Source of the DNA: Strigamia acuminata
Taxonomy: Eukaryota > Arthropoda > Chilopoda > Geophilomorpha > Linotaeniidae
Length of the DNA: 64,000 bases
Assembly (NCBI GenBank): GCA_949358305.1
Contig: OX442315.1
Coordinates: 5,109,875 to 5,173,874, forward strand
Reading direction: 5' to 3'
Part shown: one piece after another, positions 22,898-31,616 of the stretch
Layout of the letters: each line of letters starts with the position of its first letter
How positions within the stretch are numbered: position 1 is the first letter of the stretch
Position numbers and translations under genes: made by a program
Notes under the pieces: generated by a model
Databases searched by the model: none
What the model saw: the letters and a program-made list of their open reading frames with translations, nothing else
What the model was told of the DNA's origin: nothing

Positions 22898-22989
22898 TCT
22901 TCCTCCTCCGCCTCGATGACCAATCCTTCGCTCTCGTCTCTGGAGGACGAGGCGTCGGGGTCAATTCTCGGGTTGCGTCGATCGGCCAT
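22898..22989 (-). CDS. Leader exon upstream of ORF3, first part (broken by copia)
   Basis: ATG at 22989-22987 opens an acidic peptide (MADRRNPRID...) running into the copia element at 22897. If the copia element and one copy of its TCTTC duplication are removed, the frame continues at 15669-15637 for a total of exactly 40 codons. It ends CAG|GTAACA, a good splice donor in phase 0. Elements such as this may use a spliced subgenomic mRNA for a 3' gene; here the leader would supply the start of ORF3. Splicing is inferred from sequence only. Confidence 0.5.
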
Positions 22990-23173
22990 AAAGAAAAACT
23001 CAGATTGCTCAACTTGAAAGAAAGAGGTTTTTTCTACTTTCTCGGTGAAAGAGAGAGAACGCGTGCCTTTGCTTTCAAGAAAAACAAACGGAAGTGGAAC
23101 CGACCGGCGCAGAGGATTATGGGTCACGGACGCGTCTCGTACGGTACGAGACTTGTCCGTGCGAGCGTGGAGC

Positions 23174-23299
23174 TACGGGGCCGACGTATGCGATCGAGCC
23201 GTGCGCATGTTACGCTACGGGGCCGACGCATGCGATCGAGCCGTGCGCATGTTACGCTACGGGGCCGACGTATGCGATCGAGCCGTGCGCATGTTACGC
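23174..23299 (-). repeat. 42-bp tandem repeat (3 copies) in element A
   Basis: Three head-to-tail copies of a GC-rich 42-mer starting TACGGGGCCGACG (plus-strand view), differing by single bases, placed between the pol stop and the leader exon of ORF3. No coding role is apparent. Its place upstream of the third reading frame suggests a promoter, splicing or packaging element, but that is inference. Confidence 0.9.
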
Positions 23300-23476
23300 T
23301 ACGGGGTTTCGACCGATACGTCATGCAATCTCGCTTTTCGATATTGACGGTGATAACTGACGACGAAGTTCGGACTTAGCCGAATTTTATGTCTCGACAT
23401 GCGTTGCAGCTCTCGTAAGTGAATTTCTTCAATTTTACGACGCCGCCATCACATGTTTTGACCATTTTTCTTTCTT

Positions 23477-26400
23477 TTAGTTTCTCCCGGTGATTTTTCC
23501 GTCTTGGATGAACGGATTCTTCGATTTTCGCGGTCGAAGGTTGCGTTTTTGCTCGCGAGTGGTATCGGCTCCCACTTGGTCGCTCATCTCCGATGTTGCG
23601 GTATTGTTTACTTCTTCTAATTTTGTTTTTTCTTTTTCAGAAGTATTTTCTTCTGCTTCCTCCCTCTCCGAGACTGCTTGCTCCGTTTGATCGGGAGCAT
23701 CTGCGGGTTGGGATTCGGCGTCGAAAAATTCGTCATCTTCGTCTGCTCCTTCGCCAACTTCGTTGTTATTTTGGAATGTGTCGACCACTGTGCCACCTTG
23801 GCCGCTGTGTGTCTGACCTTCCAGCCATATTTCTTGGCGAAATTCTGGCAGATATGGTTTTAATTCCCGGCCGTTGATCGACTGGAAATTTTTATTATCT
23901 GTTAATCTGCGCAATTGGTAGGCGTTGCCGCCGTGTTCTGCCACAATTACATAGGGTCCGTCCCTTTTGTCGGCCAGACCCGCGGCGATGCCCCTCGCAG
24001 CATTCGATAATATGTGTGTTTCCTTCCACACCAGGTCGTTGACCTTGAAATTCGTGAAATCTAATTCTCCTTCTTTTTCTGCAACCCTTTCCCGTAGGTC
24101 AAAGATGTGAGTCATTAGGTGCTGATATGTGTCGGAAATTGTCTGTTCCAAGCGGCATACGTACTCGTGTGGGTTAGCGGGGTCCAGTACATTCACTGCC
24201 TCCGCAACTCGTGGGTCCCACGGCATTCTTAGTTCGCGGGCGAAATGAAGAAACGCCGGTGAGAAGTCGCGTGTTCGTGATACGGTGGAGCGAATGCTGA
24301 ACGCTATCTCACGTAGATACTCATCCCACCGATTGTGTACGTCGGTGAACACCGTCAAAGCGTATTTCACGTCTTTGTTCAGCCTTTCCACGGGGTTCGT
24401 TTGAGGATTATAAGTGGAGGTGTTTGAAATCTCCATCTTAAATTTCTTGCAGAATTCTTTGTATATTTTGGACCTGAATTGGGGTCCGTTATCGGAAATG
24501 AGTTTCCGAGGAAACCCAAATCGCAACGCCACGTCGTAAAGACACTCGGCGATATTTTCCGCCGAGGGCTTTGCGAGGGCGTACAACTCGGGCCAACGGG
24601 TCGCTACGTCCATAATTACCAGTATATACATGTTGCGGTTGCTTGTTGTGGGCTTGGGGCCCATCAAGTCAACACTCCAACAGTCAAAGGGAGCATAGGG
24701 GCCGAGAGACATTGTGTTTCTGGCCACTTTGTCGCGAGGTCGACATGCTTGGCACCGGGAGCAGTGGCGAATAAATTTCGTTATTTTCTGGCGGGCTCCG
24801 GGCCAAAAAAAAATCTGCTTCACGCGGTACAGTGTTCTTGCTATGCCGGCGTGGCTAGCGAGTGGGTGCCCGTGCATCAGCCACAGCAATCGGGTGTGTA
24901 GCGAGACAGGCACCACCACTTTTATCGCGTTTCCCGCTCCGCTAAGGTCGTCCTGAAACGTCGGGTGGTATTTCAGTAGCAACCCGTCGTCTATTAGGTA
25001 GCTGGTGGCTTCCTTAGCAAATTGCTTTCTGCGATGAGGATTCGTCATGTCGACCGGGTATTCCCCCTTTTCTAGGAATCGAGTCATTATTTGACATTTG
25101 GCGTCGGTCGCCTGATGTTCGATGAACTCGAGTCTTGTTGGCGGCGCGTATTGCGTTTTCTTTTCTATTGTGGCCGCGAAGGCTCGCAGTAGAGTTTTTG
25201 GGGCCTCTGGGACGACCGGAGGTTTTGTTTCCGTGGTTGTGTCGGTTGTTCCAGCTGGCTGGTACGTCCGAGTCCAGAAACCACAAAAAGTCTTATCCGC
25301 GGGCTCCATCACGGGCAATTCGTTCGCTTTACGGAAGCGCCAGATCCGTCTGGGCGTCGGACAATAAAGTAGACGCGAATCGTCTTCGCCGTCGTCGTCC
25401 GGACCATGGGGGTCGGACGCCGGGGCTCGCGATAAAGCGTCGGCTACCTGATTGAATTTTCCGGGGCGATATGTTATTGTGATGTCGCACGCCATGAGTT
25501 CGAGTTGCCATCTGGCGAGTCTGCCGGATGGTTCTTTTAACTTCATCAACCAACTTAATGCCTGATGATCGGTCTGCACCTCGAAATTCGTATACTCTAG
25601 GTAGTCACGAAATTTCCGAACGGCCCATATTACGGCTAAGCACTCCAGTTCTGTAGCCGTGTAATTTTTCTCGGCTCCCTGTATTTTTCGGCTTATGAAC
25701 ATACAGGGTACTTCTTGCTCTATTCCGTTATACGTGTGTTTTTGCAAGAGGGCTGCTCCCAAGCCAACCCGGCTGGCGTCGGTATGCAGTACGAACGGTC
25801 GGTTTAGATCGGGTAGCGGCATTTTGTCGACGTCGGCCAGCATTTGTTTTATGGCGTTGAAGGCGGCCTCGCATTCGGCCGTCCATGCGAACTCGCGGTC
25901 GGTTCGCAGGAGGTCCGTTACGGGCGCAGCCACTTCTGCCAAATTGGGGAGCAGTCTGCCGAAAAAATTAATCATTCCCATGAATCTCTGGACTCCCTTT
26001 ATATCTTCGGGTGCCGGGAATCCATTTATTGCTCGTACTTTTTCGGGATCAATGGCGATCCCCTCAACTCCGATTCGATAGCCGAGGAAGGCAAGTTCTT
26101 TTCTACAGAACTTGCTCTTTCCGGGGTGGACATGGAGTCCAGCTTTGGCTAAACGGGAGACCACTCGGTCTATGTGCTCTAGGTGTTCCTCGAAAGTGTC
26201 TGATGCAATAATGATATCGTCGAGATAAGCCCAGACGAAATCGTGCAACATGTCTCCGAGGACGCTTTCGATTAACTTTTGAAAAGTGCTTGGTGCGTTC
26301 ACGAGTCCGAATGGCATTACGTTAAACATTAATCGCCCTATAGGCGAGTAAAACGCTGTTTTTAACTTGTCTTCTGGTCGGAGTTCGACTTGCCAGTACC

Positions 26401-27613
26401 CTTTTGACAGGTCCATGGTGGTTACCCAATTAAATGGAGCCAGCTCCCGGAGAATCGCTTCGATGGAGGGCATCTGTATCGGATCTATCACCGTTATTGC
26501 ATTGAGCGGGCGGTAGTCGATACACAAGCGAGGCTCGGAGCCGGGTCGCATTACTAGGACGATCCTCATCGCGTATTCGCCCAGTGCTTCTGTGACGATG
26601 CCTTTATCGAGCATGTCTTGACACATCTGGGTTACTATGTCCCGTTTTTGGGGATTCATCCCTTTGTATGGCACGCAAATCGGCTTGTCCGTCGTTAGTA
26701 CGATCTCGTGTACGGCTTCGGTCGTCCTTCCGGGCGTTTTGGTGAGGATCCGCTCGTGTTTACGAAGTATTCGCCTCAGTAATGACGCTTCGTTGACTTG
26801 CAGAGCGGCTTCCTCGACCAACGTGTCCACCATGTTGCTTCTTTGCAATTCCAGAGCGAAGGCTACGAAATCGTAGTCCTGTACGAATTTTCGCAGTCCT
26901 CTCTCGTATTCCTCCTTCTCTTGGGCCTCGTCCAGTATTTTTTGGGGTACTACTGGAATGGGCCTTTCACCTTCGGGGCTTATCCAATTCCACGATCTCG
27001 TTATCGGATTTGGCTGTATTTTTAGTTTAGCCATGATGTCGATTCCGAGGAGGAACACCTTGTCGTGGGATGGCAGCACCAAGAAGGGGTGGGATAGGTT
27101 CCCTCCCCTCCAATCGATGGTGATTTTTATTACGCCCCTTGGCTTTACATAGCCATTAGCCGTGAGTAATTCCACATTCTCGTTCACTTTCATCATTTTG
27201 TCTTCGATGTCTAGGCTCTCGACTAGATCTTCCGATATGAAAGAACGATCCGCTCCGGAATCCAGTAGTCCCAGTAACTTTTGGTTTTCAATGGTCACTG
27301 GTAACATACAGAGTGTCTCGCAATGTGACTTTGAGACGTTGCAGTGAAATACTCGCAATTTCTGCGGTACGACGTCCAGGTCAAACGGGAGTTCGGCCCA
27401 ACTATCGTCTGTTTTGGCCTCAGTTCTCACTTGCATGCCCCTCAGTATCACTTTTTCTTCCTTCTCCGGTGCGGATTGGGCTCGGTCTTTGACTTGCGCA
27501 TCAAGTATGGCGTGACCGGCAGGTCCGGTATGGAATTTCTTTTTCCTTGTTATTTCCTCGGCTTTCGCAGACGAAGTCGATTCTATTTCTTCGACGACGC
27601 CTGCGCTTGGCAG
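23477..27613 (-). CDS. pol: Element A Pol: protease, RT, RNase H, integrase
   Basis: Read after a -1 slip at 27613. Order: retropepsin with LLDSGADRSFIS and flap/LLGIDIM; reverse transcriptase with LCIDYRPLN, MDLSKGYWQVEL, MPFGLVNAPSTFQ and the active-site YLDD; RNase H with HTDAS, ATELECLAV, TDHQAL and ADALSRAP; integrase with an HHCC finger (HGHPLASHAG...CSRCQAC) and the D,D-35-E triad in SVDLMGP, ISDNGPQFRS and PVERLNK. No chromodomain; the tail is acidic and disordered. The full catalytic set suggests an active enzyme. Confidence 0.95.
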   Translation of the reverse strand: MPSAGVVEEIESTSSAKAEEITRKKKFHTGPAGHAILDAQVKDRAQSAPEKEEKVILRGMQVRTEAKTDDSWAELPFDLDVVPQKLRVFHCNVSKSHCETLCMLPVTIENQKLLGLLDSGADRSFISEDLVESLDIEDKMMKVNENVELLTANGYVKPRGVIKITIDWRGGNLSHPFLVLPSHDKVFLLGIDIMAKLKIQPNPITRSWNWISPEGERPIPVVPQKILDEAQEKEEYERGLRKFVQDYDFVAFALELQRSNMVDTLVEEAALQVNEASLLRRILRKHERILTKTPGRTTEAVHEIVLTTDKPICVPYKGMNPQKRDIVTQMCQDMLDKGIVTEALGEYAMRIVLVMRPGSEPRLCIDYRPLNAITVIDPIQMPSIEAILRELAPFNWVTTMDLSKGYWQVELRPEDKLKTAFYSPIGRLMFNVMPFGLVNAPSTFQKLIESVLGDMLHDFVWAYLDDIIIASDTFEEHLEHIDRVVSRLAKAGLHVHPGKSKFCRKELAFLGYRIGVEGIAIDPEKVRAINGFPAPEDIKGVQRFMGMINFFGRLLPNLAEVAAPVTDLLRTDREFAWTAECEAAFNAIKQMLADVDKMPLPDLNRPFVLHTDASRVGLGAALLQKHTYNGIEQEVPCMFISRKIQGAEKNYTATELECLAVIWAVRKFRDYLEYTNFEVQTDHQALSWLMKLKEPSGRLARWQLELMACDITITYRPGKFNQVADALSRAPASDPHGPDDDGEDDSRLLYCPTPRRIWRFRKANELPVMEPADKTFCGFWTRTYQPAGTTDTTTETKPPVVPEAPKTLLRAFAATIEKKTQYAPPTRLEFIEHQATDAKCQIMTRFLEKGEYPVDMTNPHRRKQFAKEATSYLIDDGLLLKYHPTFQDDLSGAGNAIKVVVPVSLHTRLLWLMHGHPLASHAGIARTLYRVKQIFFWPGARQKITKFIRHCSRCQACRPRDKVARNTMSLGPYAPFDCWSVDLMGPKPTTSNRNMYILVIMDVATRWPELYALAKPSAENIAECLYDVALRFGFPRKLISDNGPQFRSKIYKEFCKKFKMEISNTSTYNPQTNPVERLNKDVKYALTVFTDVHNRWDEYLREIAFSIRSTVSRTRDFSPAFLHFARELRMPWDPRVAEAVNVLDPANPHEYVCRLEQTISDTYQHLMTHIFDLRERVAEKEGELDFTNFKVNDLVWKETHILSNAARGIAAGLADKRDGPYVIVAEHGGNAYQLRRLTDNKNFQSINGRELKPYLPEFRQEIWLEGQTHSGQGGTVVDTFQNNNEVGEGADEDDEFFDAESQPADAPDQTEQAVSEREEAEENTSEKEKTKLEEVNNTATSEMSDQVGADTTREQKRNLRPRKSKNPFIQDGKITGRN

Positions 27614-27619
27614 TTTTTT
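27560..27619 (-). promoter_or_regulatory. Element A gag-pol -1 frameshift signal
   Basis: The slippery heptamer A AAA AAC (27619-27613, in Gag frame GCA AAA AAC) is followed by a 7-nt spacer and a hairpin CGCAG...CGAAG...CTTCG.CTGCG. Pol is in the -1 frame and is open from this point. The Gag stop TAG falls in the loop. Elements B and C have the same arrangement at the same spacing. Confidence 0.85.
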
Positions 27620-30600
27620 GCCAGGGCGATATTTAATTCGGCCATCATCTTCATCATAGTCTGTGTCTCACTAGTGATTTTGGCCGTTTTTTCGCATTTG
27701 TCGGAATAATGGCCGTATTCCCCACAGCTGTAACATTTGATGTTGCTTTTGTCGCCCGTGGGTGTGAAACCTGGTTTTTTCGGGACGAATGCTGTTGGGA
27801 ACCGTCTTTTGGGGCCTGGCGCCCCTTTTTCCTTGGCTGCGCGGGCGTGAGCTCTGAATTGAGTGATGGCTAGCGCTCGGTGCGCGTGATGAAGGTACGG
27901 ACCTTGCTCGTCGCACCCCGTCGATAGGTTCTCGAGGTGTTCGTGCAGGTCTTCTTCATCGGTTGATTCTTCTGTCGGCTCGGCGACCGCCGCGGGAGGT
28001 GACGCTTCTTCTGCTTTTGCCGAGGTGGCTAAGTCAGTCGAGGTCACCTGCATCGCTGTAGTCGTCGGAGCTTTCTTTGGGGCAGGAATCGGGTTGCTTG
28101 GGAGCGTGACACCGGTTTTTGGTGTCAACGTCCGTCCCGAAGATGCCTCAGTGAGGCTCATTATGCCGCTGAGGTATTCGCTCGGTCTCATTAATTTCTC
28201 GGAAGCTTTATGGCGTTCGGCGCTGGTTATTAGTCGCTTTTCGTGGGCTTCCGCCTCTTCAGGTGGCAGTGAGGCGTAGTATCTTTGTTCTATCTCCAGC
28301 GTATTGGTTAGGAGATAATTACTGACATCCCGATAGTCGCCAGTGCGGGGAGCACGCATGTCCAGCAATATTCGTTGTGAATGTGCTGACAATCCCCCGT
28401 AGAAAATCATCGTAAACCCGGCAGGGTTAATTTCGTACGGTGCTCGGGCAAAGAGTAATTTCGCTCGGGCGTCGTAATCGGCGAGTGTTTCACCTGGGGC
28501 TTGACGGAGGCCACGCAATTTGTTGCTGATCTCGTCCGGTGTCTCGCCGTATCGAAGGTCGAAACGGACGAGAAAGTCGTCCCAGGTCGGATTTTTCAGT
28601 CCTTGGTACCACTCGCGGGCTGATCCGGTGGTCAACTCTACGAGGCCGTGTGTAAGCATATCGGCGACGGTCGCCTTTGTAGCTTTCTTAATTCTCATGA
28701 CCTCGTCGAGGAAGCGGTCTCCCGCTTTCCACGAACCGTCGAATCGCGTTTGTACGTAGTGTTGCCATCGGATATTGCCCGTGGCTTCGGCCGCTGGTTC
28801 GTTACGCACGCCATATTTGCGTTTGACCCTTTCACCGGCGCGGTTATGCTCATATCCGGGGTGGCCTAAGTCGATTCCTTCCTTTCGGAAAGAGTTCAAT
28901 AAGGCACGTCCCAGCTCAGCCATTGTATAGTGTCGGCCGGCAGAGTCCTGGAAATTCCCCTCCGGTATGGAAGGGCGAGAGCTGTGCGAAGATCGGTTAG
29001 AGGCATTCGGTCGGTCCGAATGATGCTGGTTGCTGCCGCGACTCTCTCGGTGTGGTCCGGATGACGGTCGACTTTGGTCGTCGTCGTCTGATGAATCAGA
29101 AGGGTCGGAAGGGTCGCCTTGTGGGCGGTCTCTTGGTCCCTTCGGGGGGACTTCTTCGCCATCCCGTGATTTCTTCGAGCCTCCGGAGGGCGGCGGCTCC
29201 TTTTCGTCGCTGCTCCCGTAAAAAGAATACCATCTATTCTCTTCGCTTTCTGGGCGCTCGCGGTCCTTATTCGCGTTCTTTTTGTTAAGTAACGCGTCGA
29301 TCGCGGCGCTTCTTTCGGATCGTTTCGAGGGGTTACGGTTTCTGGATTTTCTGTCCGGTTGGTCGTCTTCCTGTGACTTCCTCTTTTTTGTTTCGGCTTT
29401 GGAGCCCTCGGTGGGCTCTTTATCCGCTTCCGGACCCTTTTTTTTACTCTTCTCTGAAACGTCCTGCTCGTACTCTCTTTGGAATTTCTCTGTTTCCTTT
29501 TCCCAATTTTCGGCTTCCCATCGTTTTTGTTCGTCAATTATTGCTTTTTTCTTAGCTTGGTACTCGTCGGTCCATCTGTACCGCTCCCATTCTTCTTGGT
29601 CTTCAAGAAGTTGCTCCTTTTCTCTCCTTGCTCTTGCGGCTTTCATCCTTTCGTGGTATTGTTCTTCCCACTTCTGGTGTTGCCGCTGAGCTTCTTCTCT
29701 CAGTTTCTGCAATTTCTCGGCTTTTCGTTGGGCCAGGAGGGCTCGGAATTGTTCTTCGTAGTCTTGGGCTTCTCTGTGCCTTCCTTCTACTGTATTATTC
29801 CATTCTCTTCGTATTTTCGCCTCCTGCTCTTCCCTTATCTCCTGTATCATTTCTTCCGTTCTCTCCGTGGTCCTTTTTTCTCGCTGCAGTCGTTCCTCTT
29901 CCTCGTTCCAAAGTTCTCTCCTCTCAGCGCTCACTCTACGCTGACGATTTATCGTTTCCTGCCTCGATTCTTCTCGGGCTTTCTCCCGAGATTCGTGAAG
30001 GGCTTTGTGAGGATCGGGCACGAAGTTACCTACGTCACTTGGCGTTTCTTGCGCTACAGGCGTCTCCGCCGCTGGTCTTGCGACTGGCGTCGGGGCCTGT
30101 GCTGCGCAAATTGCTTTCGTGAGTATTGTAATCGAGTCCCAGACTGATGTTCCCGGCGGAATATCGGTTACTGCTTTCAGTCGGGCTGCCTGTTGCGATA
30201 GGTGAATTAAATGGGCCACTTCGGGGGAAACAGGGGCAGGTCTCGCCGAGGCGCTGGAGGCCATTGGGGTCCTGCTCGTGCTTCGTACCGGAGTTTCGTT
30301 TAGGGGGGCGGATTGGTGACTTTTTTCCGGTGATGGGTTGCGGTCGATTATGGTTGTCTGCCTTGGAGTTTTCGTCCTCTCCTCGGCTACCAGTATCGGC
30401 ACTCGTTCTGTTGTTATATCGCGAATTTCTTCTTGATTTTCTAGGACTTCCGTATCGGTATCTTCGACAAAGGGCATATCTGAGGAGAGCGGCTCTCGCT
30501 CGGGCTCGGTTAGGGCCTCGAGCGAAGCAGCTGCTTCCTCTTTCTGCGCCTTTGCTTTCCTCCGATTCGCTCGGGCTTTCGCCTTCGCGGATTGTTCGGG

Positions 30601-30702
30601 AACTGGGCCGCCCGACCTTAAGTTATAGTCGGAGGTCCGTTTTCCCTTTTCGAGCGTAGGTCGCTCGTTATCAGACGCGGATTGTTCATCTTGGTCTGAC
30701 AT
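27583..30702 (-). CDS. gag: Element A Gag (1039 aa)
   Basis: Long acidic/basic disordered N-terminus, then ~200 residues of Arg/Glu-rich coiled coil (about 225-430), a Ser/Asp/Arg-rich linker, and a Retrotrans_gag capsid region (about 640-830; SAREWYQGLKNPTWDDFLVRF, LRGLRQAPGETLADY). It ends with one CCHC zinc knuckle, CYSCGEYGHYSDKC, for RNA packaging. It is unusually long for Ty3/gypsy Gag because of the coiled-coil half. ATG at 30702 follows the primer site by ~75 bp. The stop at 27583 lies inside the frameshift hairpin, so Gag is the product when no slip occurs. Confidence 0.92.
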   Translation of the reverse strand: MSDQDEQSASDNERPTLEKGKRTSDYNLRSGGPVPEQSAKAKARANRRKAKAQKEEAAASLEALTEPEREPLSSDMPFVEDTDTEVLENQEEIRDITTERVPILVAEERTKTPRQTTIIDRNPSPEKSHQSAPLNETPVRSTSRTPMASSASARPAPVSPEVAHLIHLSQQAARLKAVTDIPPGTSVWDSITILTKAICAAQAPTPVARPAAETPVAQETPSDVGNFVPDPHKALHESREKAREESRQETINRQRRVSAERRELWNEEEERLQREKRTTERTEEMIQEIREEQEAKIRREWNNTVEGRHREAQDYEEQFRALLAQRKAEKLQKLREEAQRQHQKWEEQYHERMKAARARREKEQLLEDQEEWERYRWTDEYQAKKKAIIDEQKRWEAENWEKETEKFQREYEQDVSEKSKKKGPEADKEPTEGSKAETKKRKSQEDDQPDRKSRNRNPSKRSERSAAIDALLNKKNANKDRERPESEENRWYSFYGSSDEKEPPPSGGSKKSRDGEEVPPKGPRDRPQGDPSDPSDSSDDDDQSRPSSGPHRESRGSNQHHSDRPNASNRSSHSSRPSIPEGNFQDSAGRHYTMAELGRALLNSFRKEGIDLGHPGYEHNRAGERVKRKYGVRNEPAAEATGNIRWQHYVQTRFDGSWKAGDRFLDEVMRIKKATKATVADMLTHGLVELTTGSAREWYQGLKNPTWDDFLVRFDLRYGETPDEISNKLRGLRQAPGETLADYDARAKLLFARAPYEINPAGFTMIFYGGLSAHSQRILLDMRAPRTGDYRDVSNYLLTNTLEIEQRYYASLPPEEAEAHEKRLITSAERHKASEKLMRPSEYLSGIMSLTEASSGRTLTPKTGVTLPSNPIPAPKKAPTTTAMQVTSTDLATSAKAEEASPPAAVAEPTEESTDEEDLHEHLENLSTGCDEQGPYLHHAHRALAITQFRAHARAAKEKGAPGPKRRFPTAFVPKKPGFTPTGDKSNIKCYSCGEYGHYSDKCEKTAKITSETQTMMKMMAELNIALAKNCQAQASSKK

Positions 30703-30777
30703 TTCTTTGAGTAATTCTTCGATTTGGGTTATTATATTAAATGAGAGATCACAAGTTCAGTTGAGATTTATTTCTAA

Positions 30778-30795
30778 ATCCCGGACGGGCCCCCA
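30778..30795 (-). other. Element A primer binding site
   Basis: TGGGGGCCCGTCCGGGAT on the minus strand, two bases after the 5' LTR. It differs by one base from the tRNA-Pro primer site known in gammaretroviruses, so tRNA-Pro is the likely primer. Element C has the identical 18-mer. Confidence 0.8.
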
Positions 30796-30797
30796 CG

Positions 30798-31616
30798 TGT
30801 CGCGTCCTACCTGGTGATAGGTTTAATGAGCTAACGTGTGTTACTTTACCTGTGATTCTACTAAATATGTAAATTACCCAAATGAATACTAAGTATATGT
30901 AAATGAACAAACAGGTTTATTCAATAGGCGTGAGCCTTAAAATACACTCAGTATAAAACTAGAGTCGACTTGGTCAGAGTCGAACAAAGGATTTCTCAAG
31001 ATGGCGTCGTCGGTTCCGCGTGGTCGGCGGAACAAAGGCGGCGTCTCGAGTTGTCGTAAATTCGTCACGGATTCGTCGTTCACGGACGCGGTGGAATGCT
31101 CTTTCGAGTCTTCTATCCGTGCCTGTTGTCTAGGGGTTGGTTTTAGCGTCGCAAGGCTCCGTCCAGAAACGAGGAGTTTCTTACAGGGCACTCGGACACT
31201 TTAGTGGTGGAATAACCGTGGGTCGGTTATTCGGTGTGAATTCACAAGGGTTATTTTCCTGCTTTCGCGGGAAATAAACACACAGTGTAAATTCGTGAGA
31301 GTTACAGTTGCACTGGAATCAGCGGTCCTCTATCAATCCTAACTTTTGGTGGAGTTGGCCTGACGGTGAGGTAGTTGCTGTGTTCTTGGTGTCGTTTGTG
31401 TAAGTTCTGCTTGTAGGGCGCGAAACTCTACCTGATATAGGCCAGGGTGAGGGGCCTGGCTCGGCCAATGGGGGCCGGCCACGCGTCACCTCACCCCCTC
31501 GGGGCACGCGCTTCCCAGGGGGGGGAAGGCGGAGCCAACGCGAGGGAACTGACCTTTCCTAGTGACTCATGCGGATGGCGTCCACTGGAGGGACGACCAC
31601 CCGCGGGGTCACCACA
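30798..31616 (-). repeat. Element A 5' LTR
   Basis: 819 bp, same sequence as 11444-12262. It drives transcription leftwards into gag. The right flank AATT is the target-site duplication. Confidence 0.95.

Larger units (their letters stand above)
11444..31616 (-). mobile_element. Element A: Ty3/gypsy LTR retrotransposon with a third ORF
   Basis: Bounded by two 819-bp LTRs starting TGTGGTGACC and ending GCGACA on the minus strand, with a 4-bp target-site duplication AATT (11440-11443 and 31617-31620). Order on the minus strand: 5' LTR, tRNA primer site, gag, pol (protease-RT-RNaseH-integrase), a tandem-repeat spacer, a leader exon, ORF3, polypurine tract, 3' LTR. Length is 20.2 kb, of which 7.2 kb is a nested copia element. 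All frames are open and the LTRs look identical where compared, so insertion is recent. It sits in TRAF locus T1. Confidence 0.95.

Noticed and set aside
23174-23299. CRISPR-like array
   Set aside because: Head-to-tail repeats without spacers in a eukaryotic retroelement; it is a plain tandem repeat. No CRISPR array or bacterial operon occurs in the window.
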